Shown: positions 40,070 to 51,400 of the stretch, in pieces
How the letters are laid out: each line of letters opens with the position of its first letter
Position numbering within the stretch: the first letter of the stretch is position 1
Made by a program: the position numbers and the translations under genes
Origin: Lepidostoma basale
Taxonomy: Eukaryota; Arthropoda; Insecta; Trichoptera; Lepidostomatidae
Assembly: GCA_022606425.2 (NCBI GenBank)
Contig: JAHDVF020001361.1
Location: 124,001-188,000, forward strand
Length of the DNA stretch: 64,000 nt
Direction of reading: 5' to 3'
Notes under the pieces: model-generated
Database searches by the model: none
The model's input: only the letters and a program-made list of their open reading frames with translations
What the model was told of the DNA's origin: nothing

Positions 40070-42560
40070 ATGAAAACGTCAATTTTCTAGAAGTTTTGTT
40101 ATACTCGTATTTTATGGTTGTGACATGTTCGCCTTGTAAAACCATTATCAAATCTTATTTGATATAAAACTAAGAGGAAGAATTTGACAATATAACTTAT
40201 TGAAAACGTACGTTTTCATCGTCACGTTGCGTCACAGGTAAATGGGAACGTAGAGTGTAGCGTATAAGAATGTGAATGAAATAACACAAACATTCTATAC
40301 ATTCTATGCTTACTCTTCTAGATTTTTCGATTTGTTTCAAATTTGCTGCACCACAAAATTAAGGGTTAAAAAAAAATATATTTAAGCGTGACGCATACGT
40401 AACAAAAATCACAGTATTTTTTGAGAATATTAATTTAGTATTTAAATATTATGGCAGTTTTCAAATACGTTAATTTATAAAAAAAATATAAAAACGTTTT
40501 AAAATTTATGAGGTCAAATAAATTTAAATGATTTCTTTCATATTCTTAAACATTTTAAATAAGTAAATTCTTAAGTTTATTTTTTTTAACTGAAAGGAGT
40601 TAGGATGTTCTACTCCTTTTAAATATTATAAAATAAAATAAAATATTGTTTCATTATATTAATGTTTTTTTTTCAATCATATAAAATCATATTTGTAATA
40701 TATGTATATGTATAAACTAAATATTTATTTCATTATTGATTATAATATGTATTATATTATATAAAATGTAAATGGGGTATATATTTAAAAAAAGATTCCA
40801 CGTATAGGGGTGTATTTATAATAATATATGTAACCATACAAAAAATATTTATAAAAAAACAATTTTTTAATTAATAATTAATAAAGTGGAAATAATTTGC
40901 AAATAAAACTGTATGCTTGTTGGGGATACTAGACACGAAACATAAAAAAACCCATTGTAGCTCTCCGCATACTGCTTCGGGGAAACGGTACGATAGTTTA
41001 TATAGTAGATAAATATATAAATTTTCTAAATTAATACTCAAACAAAATATTATTTTGTTATGAGTAAAACATATAAAGTTTTATAATATTTTAAGGAAGT
41101 GACAAGTTTCGTCTTGCTACTGCATTATTCAATCATAATTACTAATGCTTTTAGCAATAAAAATGTCATTTAAAATTTTTCTACAAGTTTTATCATATTT
41201 AATAGGAGTGTCAACTTTCGTTCATGCCAGAACATTATTAATTTAATGATTGAAGTAAAATAGGCACCTAATACCAAAAAAAAAAAAAACATAAAACGAA
41301 AGTAATAAAAAAATTACATTTTTTTTTTAAATATAATATATATTTAGTTAAATTATACTTAGGATTATGACTTTGACCGGTTTCGGAAGTAGATTCCGTT
41401 CGATCCCATAACGCTAAGTGGAATTTAATTACATACATTTTCATTATTTACAATGAACTTCAACAAATTTCAAAAACAATATTATTTTATTTAAATACAT
41501 TTATAAATGCAGTTTTGTTCTACATGTCATATACAATAAAACGATACTGCATACTTAGTTTTTTTTAGCTTGTGACTATTTTTCTTCAACCATTGAAATG
41601 ATATCCTAGCAAGGTGAAACATGTCATTTATATAAAATATAACAAAACGTCTAGAAAACGAACGTTTTCACAAACATCCACTTCCTTAAAATGAATAAAT
41701 TTCTAGAACACGTAAGTTAAGTTGTTAGAATTGGTTTCACATACATCAAAATGGTACAGGGTGACATAAAAAACACTGAACATTTAGATTATCCAAAAAT
41801 TACGTTTCTTAATTCTAGATATTCATTGTTTATCTAAGGGTAATACATTTTATTATAAGGTTACATTTAAGGCTTGGTCATATTGGGTGTGGTTAGGATC
41901 AATTACAATGATTAATATTATTGTAATATACACGTTTTTACACAATTATTGGTCTTTTCGTATCGACCTTATACAAATAAACATTTTGGCGAGTTGACAG
42001 AATTTAACAATTTCAAAAAACAAGTCTTCTTGTCAATAGTTACACTGTTTTACAAAGCAATTAGCATGGTAATTGAAAAATATCATTACGTTATTTAACC
42101 TCAATGAAAACGTACGTTTTCTAGAAGTTCCATTATATTTCAATGCGGTGACTTTTTTGCTTTCTTAGAGCATTATAATGAAAAAAATAATAATATTCAA
42201 TGGCATAATAAATCACTCACATAAAATATAACAAAACTTCAAGAAAACGTACGTTTTATAGAAGTTTTATTATATTTTATGGGAGTGACATTTTCGCTTT
42301 CTTAGAGCTTATGCTATATGTATATTATAATTAATGTAATTTTTATAATACCATACAACGGCATAATATATTACTCCCATAAAATAAATAAAACTTCAAG
42401 AAAATGTACGTTTTTTAATAAGTTTTATTATTTTTTTGAAAAGTTATACGAATCGCTCTGTACGTTATCTAATGTCCGTTTTAAATGCCTAACCGTTGAA
42501 AACAGTGTCATTCTATAAAATATAACAAAACTTCAATATAACGTTCATTTTCCTCAACAC
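40070..42560. repeat. Cluster of family A repeats in AT-rich DNA
   Basis: Partial or whole family A units lie at about 40070-40215, 41065-41140, 41185-41245, 41600-41680, 42105-42255, 42240-42425 and 42480-42560. Each has AAAACGTACGTTTTCTAGAA, GTTTTATTATATTTTATGGG or AGTGACATGTTTCGCCTT blocks. Several share arms head-to-head. Between them is A/T-rich filler, with a decayed LINE-A terminus at 40960-40995. Confidence 0.65.
41340..41420 (-). repeat. Isolated GAAACCGGTC hairpin
   Basis: Minus strand: GGAA-UCUAC-UUCC, GAAAC, CG, GUC at 41375-41400, preceded by ATCGAAC. It has the family D/hammerhead 3' half with a degenerate 5' box. Confidence 0.5.
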
Positions 42561-42689
42561 CAAATATTGTTAAAACATCAGATTTCTAGAAGTATTATCA
42601 TGTTTCTTGAACAATGATGTAAATATCCATTTTAACTTATGAATACGGATGTAAACGCCCGTTATCTGATTCGATTTCTTTTAAATTTT

Positions 42690-42728
42690 CTCAATAGCTG
42701 TTTCGCCAACTTGCGATGGCCTCATCAG
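42690..42728 (-). ncRNA. Hammerhead-like hairpin, best CUGAUGA match
   Basis: Minus strand: CUGAUGA, G, GCCA-UCGCAAGU-UGGC, GAAAC, AGCUAUU. Both conserved boxes of a hammerhead core are intact, but no GUC follows GAAAC in the expected place, so cleavage is doubtful. Confidence 0.4.
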
Positions 42729-42838
42729 GTGTTTTTTGTAGCTGATTAACTTATTGTTTCTAACACCTGAAATTAAATATAATTAATAAATCGTGGTATT
42801 ATGTCTGTGTTTCAAATTAAACAGTTAACAAAATTGTT

Positions 42839-43009
42839 AATTAATACGAATGAAATCGTCAGTTTTCTAGAAGTTTTATTATGTTTTAAGGGAATGACAT
42901 GTTTCACCCTTCTAAGGCATTATCAAAATGCCTTGGAAGGGCGAAACATGTCATTCCCTTAAAATATTATAAAACTTCTAGAAAACTGACGTTTTCATTC
43001 GTATTAATT
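42839..43009. repeat. Family A palindrome, best preserved
   Basis: The 83-bp arms are almost perfectly complementary around a 4-bp centre. The left arm starts AATTAATACGAATGAAATCG and the right arm ends GTTTTCATTCGTATTAATT. Each arm contains TGCCTTNGAAGGGCGAAACA, TGTCATTCCC. The following ATTTAATATGGAGTTTTACA, TCATTGTTCAAGAAACAAT also follows the copy at 5945-6120. Confidence 0.85.
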
Positions 43010-43049
43010 ATTTAATATGGAGTTTTACATCATTGTTCAAGAAACAATC

Positions 43050-43660
43050 AATAACAAAATGGTTATTTAAGATTAGGTTAAGTTTGCTTTTGTTTTCCAA
43101 AATCAAGTTTATACTTAAAGATTGCGTTTGGTAATATTTATAATATAGGTAAATATGAACGTCGACTCGCCTTTTCACATAATTAACATCACAAACAACA
43201 AGTTAAGACATGATAATACAAATGGGGTATATTTCTACAAGTAAGATTTTCGTTCATTTTAAGAGATTTATTGATATCAACTTTATTAAATCACCTCTAA
43301 CGCCCTTTTGAGTATCAATGCGATCAATAATAATAATCGAATTTATTCATATATATGATCATATTTTATAAATATGAACATTGTAAGGTCAAACATTTAG
43401 ATATTATTCGTCTTAAATCGATTTGTATATGATGTACTTTCAATATATCCGTAAAAAAACTTTTTTTCTCCTTGGAAACTGATTAACTAAACAGTATTCA
43501 AAGTTCTATTTTATATATGAATAAATATAATTACACTTGGCATTACAACACTTCATTTTACCCATTTTTTACATCTTTCTTGTCCTCAATTATAAGTATA
43601 CCCCCCCATTTTTATACATAACTCCACCCCTTTTCAGTATATAAGGGACTACTCTGTTTT
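43050..43660. other. AT-rich DNA, no gene seen
   Basis: Nothing recognised. Confidence 0.4.
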
Positions 43661-43666
43661 ATTTTA

Positions 43667-44010
43667 TTGTTAAAATTATGTAAATTGACATCAGAAGTCC
43701 TTAATCGTGCAGGAGTAAATAGAGAGCTGCTGACATTGATTAAAGTCCGCAAGATTTCATATCTGGGTCACATTCTACGAGGAGAAAAATATCGCCTGCT
43801 GCATCTAATTTTAAAGGGAAAAATAGAGCGTCGCAGGGGGGCAGGGAGAAGGCAGATCTCTTGGCTGCGCAATGTGAGGGAATGGACGGGAATCAGAACT
43901 GTGGAGGAGTTATTCCGGACAACACATGATAGGGAAGGGTTTACCAGAGTGATCGCCAACGTCGGGGGGACCTGGCAGGGCACTTGGAGAAGAAGAAAAA
44001 GAAAAAGATT
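43667..44010 (+). mobile_element. LINE-D C-terminal fragment
   Basis: The open frame reads SEVLNRAGVNRELLTLIKVR, KISYLGHILRGEKYRLLHLI, GAGRRQISWLRNVREWTGIR and TVEELFRTTHDREGFTRVIA, ending in an AAGAAGAAAAAGAAAAAG tail. It is the C-terminal segment of another RTE-like pol; a sister copy is at 50375. Confidence 0.75.
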
Positions 44011-44725
44011 ATGTTATAACCGAAACATGTCTGTGTTAAGTGAAATAGAGTGTTGTAATACGAAGTGTTTAATCAAAATACGAGTAGATTAATGAAATGT
44101 AGAAGAAATTCTAAGTAAAAGTGATTTTATATAAATGAACTCTATTACCGCTTAGTCTGACTTTAGTCAGATTTATAACTCGTGCACTTCAGGATATATA
44201 TTCTTTGACATTCGAAGAAGATAGTGATATTATCAATTATTGCTATAATCATTTGAATTTTAAGAAAATATCTAATAGCTACAAGACAAATTGTTGCAAT
44301 TCGCTTTAAAAATGATTTTATCATCAATAAATGTACACGACACAAGCGCGCACAGTAGCTGCAGGAATGAACTCGCGCGTCACTGGGCACTCATCGCCGT
44401 ACGGCGAATATTAATATGCTTAAAAATTGTTTGTAAAATATTCATAAAACGAAACTATTTTTTTATACGTTTTTAAAAATGGCAGTAAATTTTTGTATTA
44501 TATTTTATTAATTTTTAACAAATTGTAACTTTACTTTGGATTATATTTTCAGTAGATTCTTGATTATCCGGGGTCAAATTAACCGGTTTGTGGATTATTT
44601 TGCGTGCGTATTGAGTGTTTAGTATATAGTTTATGAAAAATACGAATATTGAAAAAACTTTTGCTGAACCAGCTTATAGCAGGCAAGCCAACGTTCGGGC
44701 AGAACAACGTATGTCGGGTCCGCCA
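44011..44725. other. Unassigned DNA
   Basis: No coding frame or repeat family recognised; a slightly GC-richer patch at 44345-44405 has no splice context. Confidence 0.35.
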
Positions 44726-44730
44726 GTATA

Positions 44731-45000
44731 ATATCGTCGGTTCAAAGGTAAAACTCATTAAGTGACATTTTGATAAAAAATAAAATTTTTGCATTTTCTG
44801 TATCAGATTTGTGAATTCTACGTCAGAAAATAATCACCAAGTGTATTAATTAAAGAATAACTGTTGTTCTTTAATAAATACACTTGGTGGTTATTTCCTG
44901 ACGTAGAATTTGTAAATCTGATACAGAAAATGCAAAAATTGAATTTTTTTACCAAAATGTCACTTAATGAGTTTTACCTTTGAACCGACGGCGACGATAT
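44731..45000. repeat. Long inverted repeat (foldback), about 270 bp
   Basis: ATATCGTCGGTTCAAAGGTA and its complement at 44970-45000 bound arms of about 115 bp with few mismatches. They contain CACCAAGTGTATT / AATACACTTGGTG near a 30-bp centre. It lies 230 bp beyond the RGK stop codon. No relative was found elsewhere in the window. Confidence 0.85.
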
Positions 45001-45229
45001 ATAAAGATAATGAAACTTTATAAAACAGTATTTTTATAAAATTAAATTAAAACGCTTTTAGAAGATAAATTCAAATGATTGAATTTAGTCTGTAAAACAC
45101 ATATTTCAATTATTAAATACCATTAAAAAGATTTCGTAATACAATATTTTTCAGTTTTCAGGGGTGCTGAAATTAGACGTAAAATACATTTTGCGACTTG
45201 ATTATTGCTTGTTGCTTGAGTAATATCGT

Positions 45230-45404
45230 TTACAGGACATGTAGATTCTCGCAGGACTTCGACTTGGAGTCTCTCGCCCAGACCCTTCCCAAGAGGCCTC
45301 TGACCTTGAGGCTGGCTGAGAGACGGGCGCCACGCTGTTTTCTGGGGGTGCTCTGGGCGCTTCCGGTTGCGGGGGTGGCGCCCCGTGTAGAGCCTCCACG
45401 ACGC
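45230..45404 (-). CDS. RGK GTPase terminal exon
   Basis: The acceptor is TTATTTTCAG. The exon starts with an Arg/Gly/Ser/Thr-rich linker, then encodes the basic amphipathic RGK C-terminus ending CENLHVL and TAA at 45232-45230. It is strongly GC-rich compared with its flanks. Confidence 0.92.
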
Positions 45405-48400
45405 CTGAAAATAAAATAAAAACATGAATCGTAGAATTAAGGAACTAACTAACCATCACGCTGTCTCTCCGAAGGGATAGGCAGAAAGAATGGACTGCCA
45501 CATTTTTTATTTACTGACATATTTTTCTCGCTTCCTTAACATTCATACATCGTGTCATGCACGCACGTCGATTTCTCTGACTCCTCACATGGCCGACATT
45601 CAATATTTGATCGTGCCACGTTTTCCTCGGTCTTTCCTTTATTTCTGGTTCCATTTACATCGTCAACATATAATTTTTTTACCATTCTTTCTTTATTCAT
45701 TCTTTCCATGTGTTTAAACCATCTTAATGATCCTTTCATTAATTTGCTCATAACACCATCATTCGCACCGCATTCACTTCTTCTCATGACTGAGGGTCTT
45801 GTTCATCCTGTAAACTATTGATCATGGCACGCCATGCGCTCCTGTCACCGTCAGTCTCCAGGCTGCAGCTAATGAGAGACCAGTCAGAGTCCTGATTTGA
45901 TCGTACCAGCGGCTCAGTGGTCGTCCTTGTGGTCACCTCCCCTCCACTTTGCCCATGATGATGAGCTTTTCAATATTGTCCCGATCTCTCCGGGCTATGT
46001 GACCAAAATATTTCAACGCTCTCTGAGAGCACATCCGCGAAAGTCTTGCCCTGATACCCAGCTGGTCAATGGTTGACTGATTTGTTCTTCTTTCCGTCCA
46101 GGGTATACGCAGCATTCGTCATACGTATAACGATTGTGTAAAAATAAAGAAAAAAAAGCTTTTGTTGGGAAACCCTAACCTAGAGGAACATGAATCTGGT
46201 TTATCTAGATATCTGAGACTGACCTTCTCTCTGGCTGCTCCTGTTTCAGTCTTATTTGGGTCAGCAGACCCACTAGAAGCTCGTCCACGTTGTGGTTGAT
46301 TCCGACAGATGTCTCTATGAACTTGCAGTCGTATGATATGGCCAAACTTTTCCCCTCTGAAAAAAATACATATATCAATTTGATGACGTCATTCAATATG
46401 TATAGAAGTTCGAGTTGGCAGAAGATGAAAGTAGGATAAATGCTGTAGAAATGAGCTCACTGAGAAGAATGTGCAGAAAAACAATGTATGATAGAATATC
46501 TAATGATGAAAGGAAAGATGGCAGCAAGCTGCCGAAACCGGTCGTCGTTTAACACAAGTGTAAGCACACTTAATAATAAAGTTCGATTAAAATAAAAATT
46601 CGATTCCCAACAATGGCAGTGTGATTGTTACACTGTCTTTGGTATGCAGAATTCACGTGACTATGAAGTGGCGATAGATTAGCTACCTATCATTATGATA
46701 GCTTTACCCTTTATATCGTTTTAACTTGAGTTTGCAATGATGGCAAGAGCAATTCAATAAAATAAAAATAATAATATTAATAATTATAATATTAATAATA
46801 ATAAAATATTCGGTGAAGTTCAAATAGAGACTCGATGTCGAACGATCTCTCACGCGTTCCTGGTCTTTATATTGTGTATATGATATTACATTTTACTTGT
46901 ACTCAATAGATGCCTTAAACATTAATATTGTTTGTAATGTCTGTTGAGATAATAAACTGATTTGATTTGATTTGATTGCCATAAACTTCACAAAATTACC
47001 GGTTAGCTAAGGCACACCTGCAGATGTCCATGACCTAGCTATCTCAAGGGATATGAACAGGATCTAATGTATAAGTTTCTACGGAAATGAGATAAGAGAG
47101 AGCAGAGCCAATACCTTCCGTTGTGACTGTTCTGCTGCGGACGAGATCCGCCTTGTTCCCCACCAGGATCCGCGCCTTGGATGGCCTGTTCGCACGCAGC
47201 GCGCGCAGCCACCCCTCAGCAGCACGCAGGGATCCACGATCAGATGAACTGTACACTACGCAATACGCCTGTGGCTCCGGACCTTCGATGTCCAGATCCT
47301 AGAAGAACAAACATTCAATTAATCAATAATAGTTAGGTAGAAAGTTTCAATCCTGGGATTGGTTTGTCCTCTATTCTTCTCTTCCATTCTTCCCTGTCTT
47401 GTGCGGCTCTTTTGAAATCTGCATATGATGAGCAGCGCACGTCCACCAACAGGTCCTCCAGGTACTCTCGGCGTGGGTGTCCCCTAGAGTTTGTCCCCTC
47501 GGTCATACCCTCCATTATGGCATGCAAGAGACCTTCTTGACGTATTACAAATCAAATAACAAATAATCGAATAATATATTATTCGAGTATCTTGATCTAT
47601 GACTGCGAGACATGGTGCCTATCCGAAATCAATTATATTACCAGGAAAAATCAAGAGCCTTATATACATTCTCAAAAATATAACTAACTAACTAACCATC
47701 ACGCCGTCTCCCCGAAGGGGTAGGCAGAAAAAATGAACTGCCACACTTTTATTTCCTGACACATTTCTCTCGCTTGCTCAACATTCATACATCGTGTCAT
47801 GCACGCGCGTCGATTTCTCTGACACCTCACGTGGCCGACATTCAATGTTTGATTTATTTGATCGTGACACGTTTTCCTCGGTTACCTGTTTTTCTAGTTT
47901 CATTTATATCGTTAACATATACTTTTTTAACCATTCTTTCTTCATTCGTTCTTTCTTTCCATATGTCCAAACCATCTTAGTGATCCTTTCATTATTTTGT
48001 TCATAACACCATCATATGCACCGTATTCACTTCTTATATTATCATTCGACACTCTATCATACACAGAGTATCTTTATATAATACGAGTATATTATATATA
48101 GATAAATATAGTAAACCCACTTATTGTAGCACAAAATACAATAAGTATAGTTATAAATAAATACAAACATATTTTTATTGTACATTATATATACCCAATT
48201 GATTTCTGGGAATCGGGTGGTGGTCTGGGGGATAGAACGCTTGGCTCCTGATCCAGGGGACATGGGTTCAAGCCTGGACACGACCAGATTCCTTCTTCAT
48301 AATAATGAGCTATTTTCCGCTCTCATTGAAGATTGTAAAATTAAATTCTAATATCATTGATTTTAATCCTTGGTATTTGTCTTTTTTTAAATAAAATAAA

Positions 48401-51400
48401 AAATCCTCTTTGGGAATTAAAAAAACATTGTTAAAACCACTTTTTAATAAAAAAATATTAAAATACATTTTTATTTATTTTTTATTTATTAAAAAGTGGT
48501 TTAAACTATTTTTATTTTTAATTCCCAAAGTAGATTACTATGAAATTCCACAGTGTTAATGCCTTAACATTCAATAAGTTAAAATAAAAAAATATATATA
48601 TTAACACCATTTTAGGAATCTAGTTCTGTGATTTAATAGATATATATTTTTTTAACTTACTGGTCCAACAACTTGGTCCAAGAAGATCAATTCAGACTCC
48701 TCTCCAGCTAGCAACACTGAAACCGACTTTTCACCGGAATCGTCATCTGAAAAAAATGTTAAATGAACATAAATCTTTTGATTGCTCTCATTCCAAACAT
48801 CTCCAGTGGCATATTAGTTCTGCAAGAATAATTACTACTTGTTTTTTAAATGTCACATTTGAAAAATAATCTTGATTGCTCTTTTTGTTGGTATCACAGG
48901 AAGAAAATAAATTCTGGAAGTTAGGATATTTATGATAATCAAATGATTTTATTGAAATTTCTTGATGGGAGTTCATTTTAAATAAAACGTTGTTTATTAA
49001 TAACTTCTTCCACTTTTGTAAATACATATTTTGAAAATGAGAGCGTCAGAGTGGCTGGCATCAACAGACTGGGCCGTCATGCCAGCCAGCCTGGCGAAAC
49101 CGATTGCTGTCAAAATAAAGACATATTTAGACACATTTAGTCAAAAATCATTTAGGAAAAAACAGTCGTTTTATTAAATTATTATTTAGGATATTTAAAC
49201 TAACTAACTAACCATCACTCCGTCTCGCCGTAAGGGTAGGCAGAAAGAAAGGACTGCCACACTCTGGTAGTATACTATACATAATATATTATTTTACCTG
49301 TTCTCAATAGATGCCTTAAAAATAACTGATTTGATTTGATTTGATTTTCTTTCCTGACATATTTCTCTCGCTTCCTCAACATTCATACATCGTGTTATGC
49401 ACGCGCGTCGATTTCTCTGACTCCTCACATGGCCGACATTCAATATTTGATTTATTTGATCATGCCACGTTTTCCTCGGTCTTCCTCTAGTTCTATTTAC
49501 ATCGTTAACATATAATTTTTCTAACATTCTTTCCTCATTCATTCTTTCCATGTGTCCAAACCATCTTAATGATCCTTTCATTATTTTGTTCATAACACCA
49601 TCATTTGCACCGCATTCACTTCTTATATTTTTATTCGACACTCTATCATACACAGAGTATCTTTTTTTTTATAGCGCCTTAAATATCATCTAAAATTTGA
49701 GCATCTAGGCGAGAATACTCCCTTAAGTTGGGTGAAAGAGGCTAAAAAATATCATCACTATTTCTAAAAAAACATGTTTTTTTTCGTGAATAAGGTTTAA
49801 TTTTATTCACCCTTCAAATTAAAAACGTATTTTTATTATATATTTTTAACCAATTCACCCCTAATCCTCTCTTTGGCATTTCTAGAGAAAACGTAGATTT
49901 AAAAGTGTTTTTCAATGGATAAGTTGCGATAATAAATTCAAAGAAAAATGTCAAAAAAATCAGTCTGAGATTCTCGAGGATTCCAGACGAACCATTGTCA
50001 ATAAGATTATCTGAGGAAAATTATTTAAATCCACTGTTTATTTCCATATTTTTCTTGTGAGAAAACGTTTAACCATATTTTCATATGGATTTTTTTTAGT
50101 AGTGATGTCAAAAAATTAACAGTCAGAAAAGTTGAATTTTTTTTTTTTAAGTGTTTTAAACATTGGCTGAAATGGTGGCATAATTTTATTATATAAGTAA
50201 CTTCGAGTCGAGCTTCGTGGCAGAGTGGTAAGAGCTCTGACTTCCATACCGAAGGTCCCGGGTTCATTTCCCGGCGATGGCAGTATGATAGTGACACTGT
50301 CATGATGTGGAATTCACGTGTCAATAATATGGCGATAGATAAGCTACCAATCACATGTCATGAGAATCAATTTCTTCTTTTTCTTCTTCAAGTGCCCTGT
50401 CGGGTCCCCCCAACGTTGGCGATCACCTCGGTGAACCTGTCTCTGTCCTGCGCCGCTCGGAACAGCTACTCTATAATTCGAATGCCGGTCCACTCCCTCA
50501 CGTTTCGCAGCCAGGACATTTGTCTCCTTCCGGGTCCTCGACGTCCCTCAATTTTCCCCTCCAATATCAGTTGGAGAAGGTGGTACTTTTCCCCACGCAG
50601 TATATGACCCAGATGTGAGATCTTTCGACCCTTGATGGTTGATAACAATTCCCTGTCAACTCTAGCTCGCCTCAATATCAATTTAATAGCTTAAAAAAAT
50701 TGTTTACAGTAATTGGGTTCAAAAGACCTGTTGTAAACAAGAAAAAAATAATAATAAAAAAATGATAATATTAAAAACTTACTAAACATCACGCCGTCTC
50801 TCCGAAGGGATAGGCAGAAAAAATGCACCTCCAAACTTTTCTTTCCTGACATACTACTCTCGCTCGCGTGACATGCACGCACGTCAATTTCTTGAACTCT
50901 TCACGTGGCCGACATTCAATATACGAGGTCTGTTCAAAAAGTATCGCGAATTTTATATTTTTTCAAAAAGTATTTATTTATTCATGAATATCTATTTTGT
51001 CCCCTTCAAAGTAATTCCCCTCGGATATAATACATTTATGCCAACGTTTTTTCCAATCCTCGAAGCACTTAAAAAATCATTTTTTGTGATCTTGTTCAGC
51101 TCCTCCTTCGATGCCGTCTTTATCTCCTCAATCGTGGCGTAGCGTCGTCCTTTCATGGGCCTCTTCAGTTTTGGAAACAGGAAAAAATCACAGGGGGCCA
51201 GGTCTGGGGAATACGGTGGCTGCGGCACCATTACTGTGTTGTTTTTGGCCAAATATTCGCGCACAAGCAACGATGTGTGAGCAGGGGCGTTATCATGGTG
51301 CAAAAGCCAGTTTTTGTTCTTCCACAAATCCGGGCGTTTCTGGCGGATTGCTTCGCGCAAATTGCGCATAACTTGCAGATAATATTCCTTATTGACCGTA

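Noticed and set aside
40070..42560. CRISPR-like or satellite array
   Set aside because: The spacing is irregular, units occur in both orientations, and each is part of a palindromic dispersed element.
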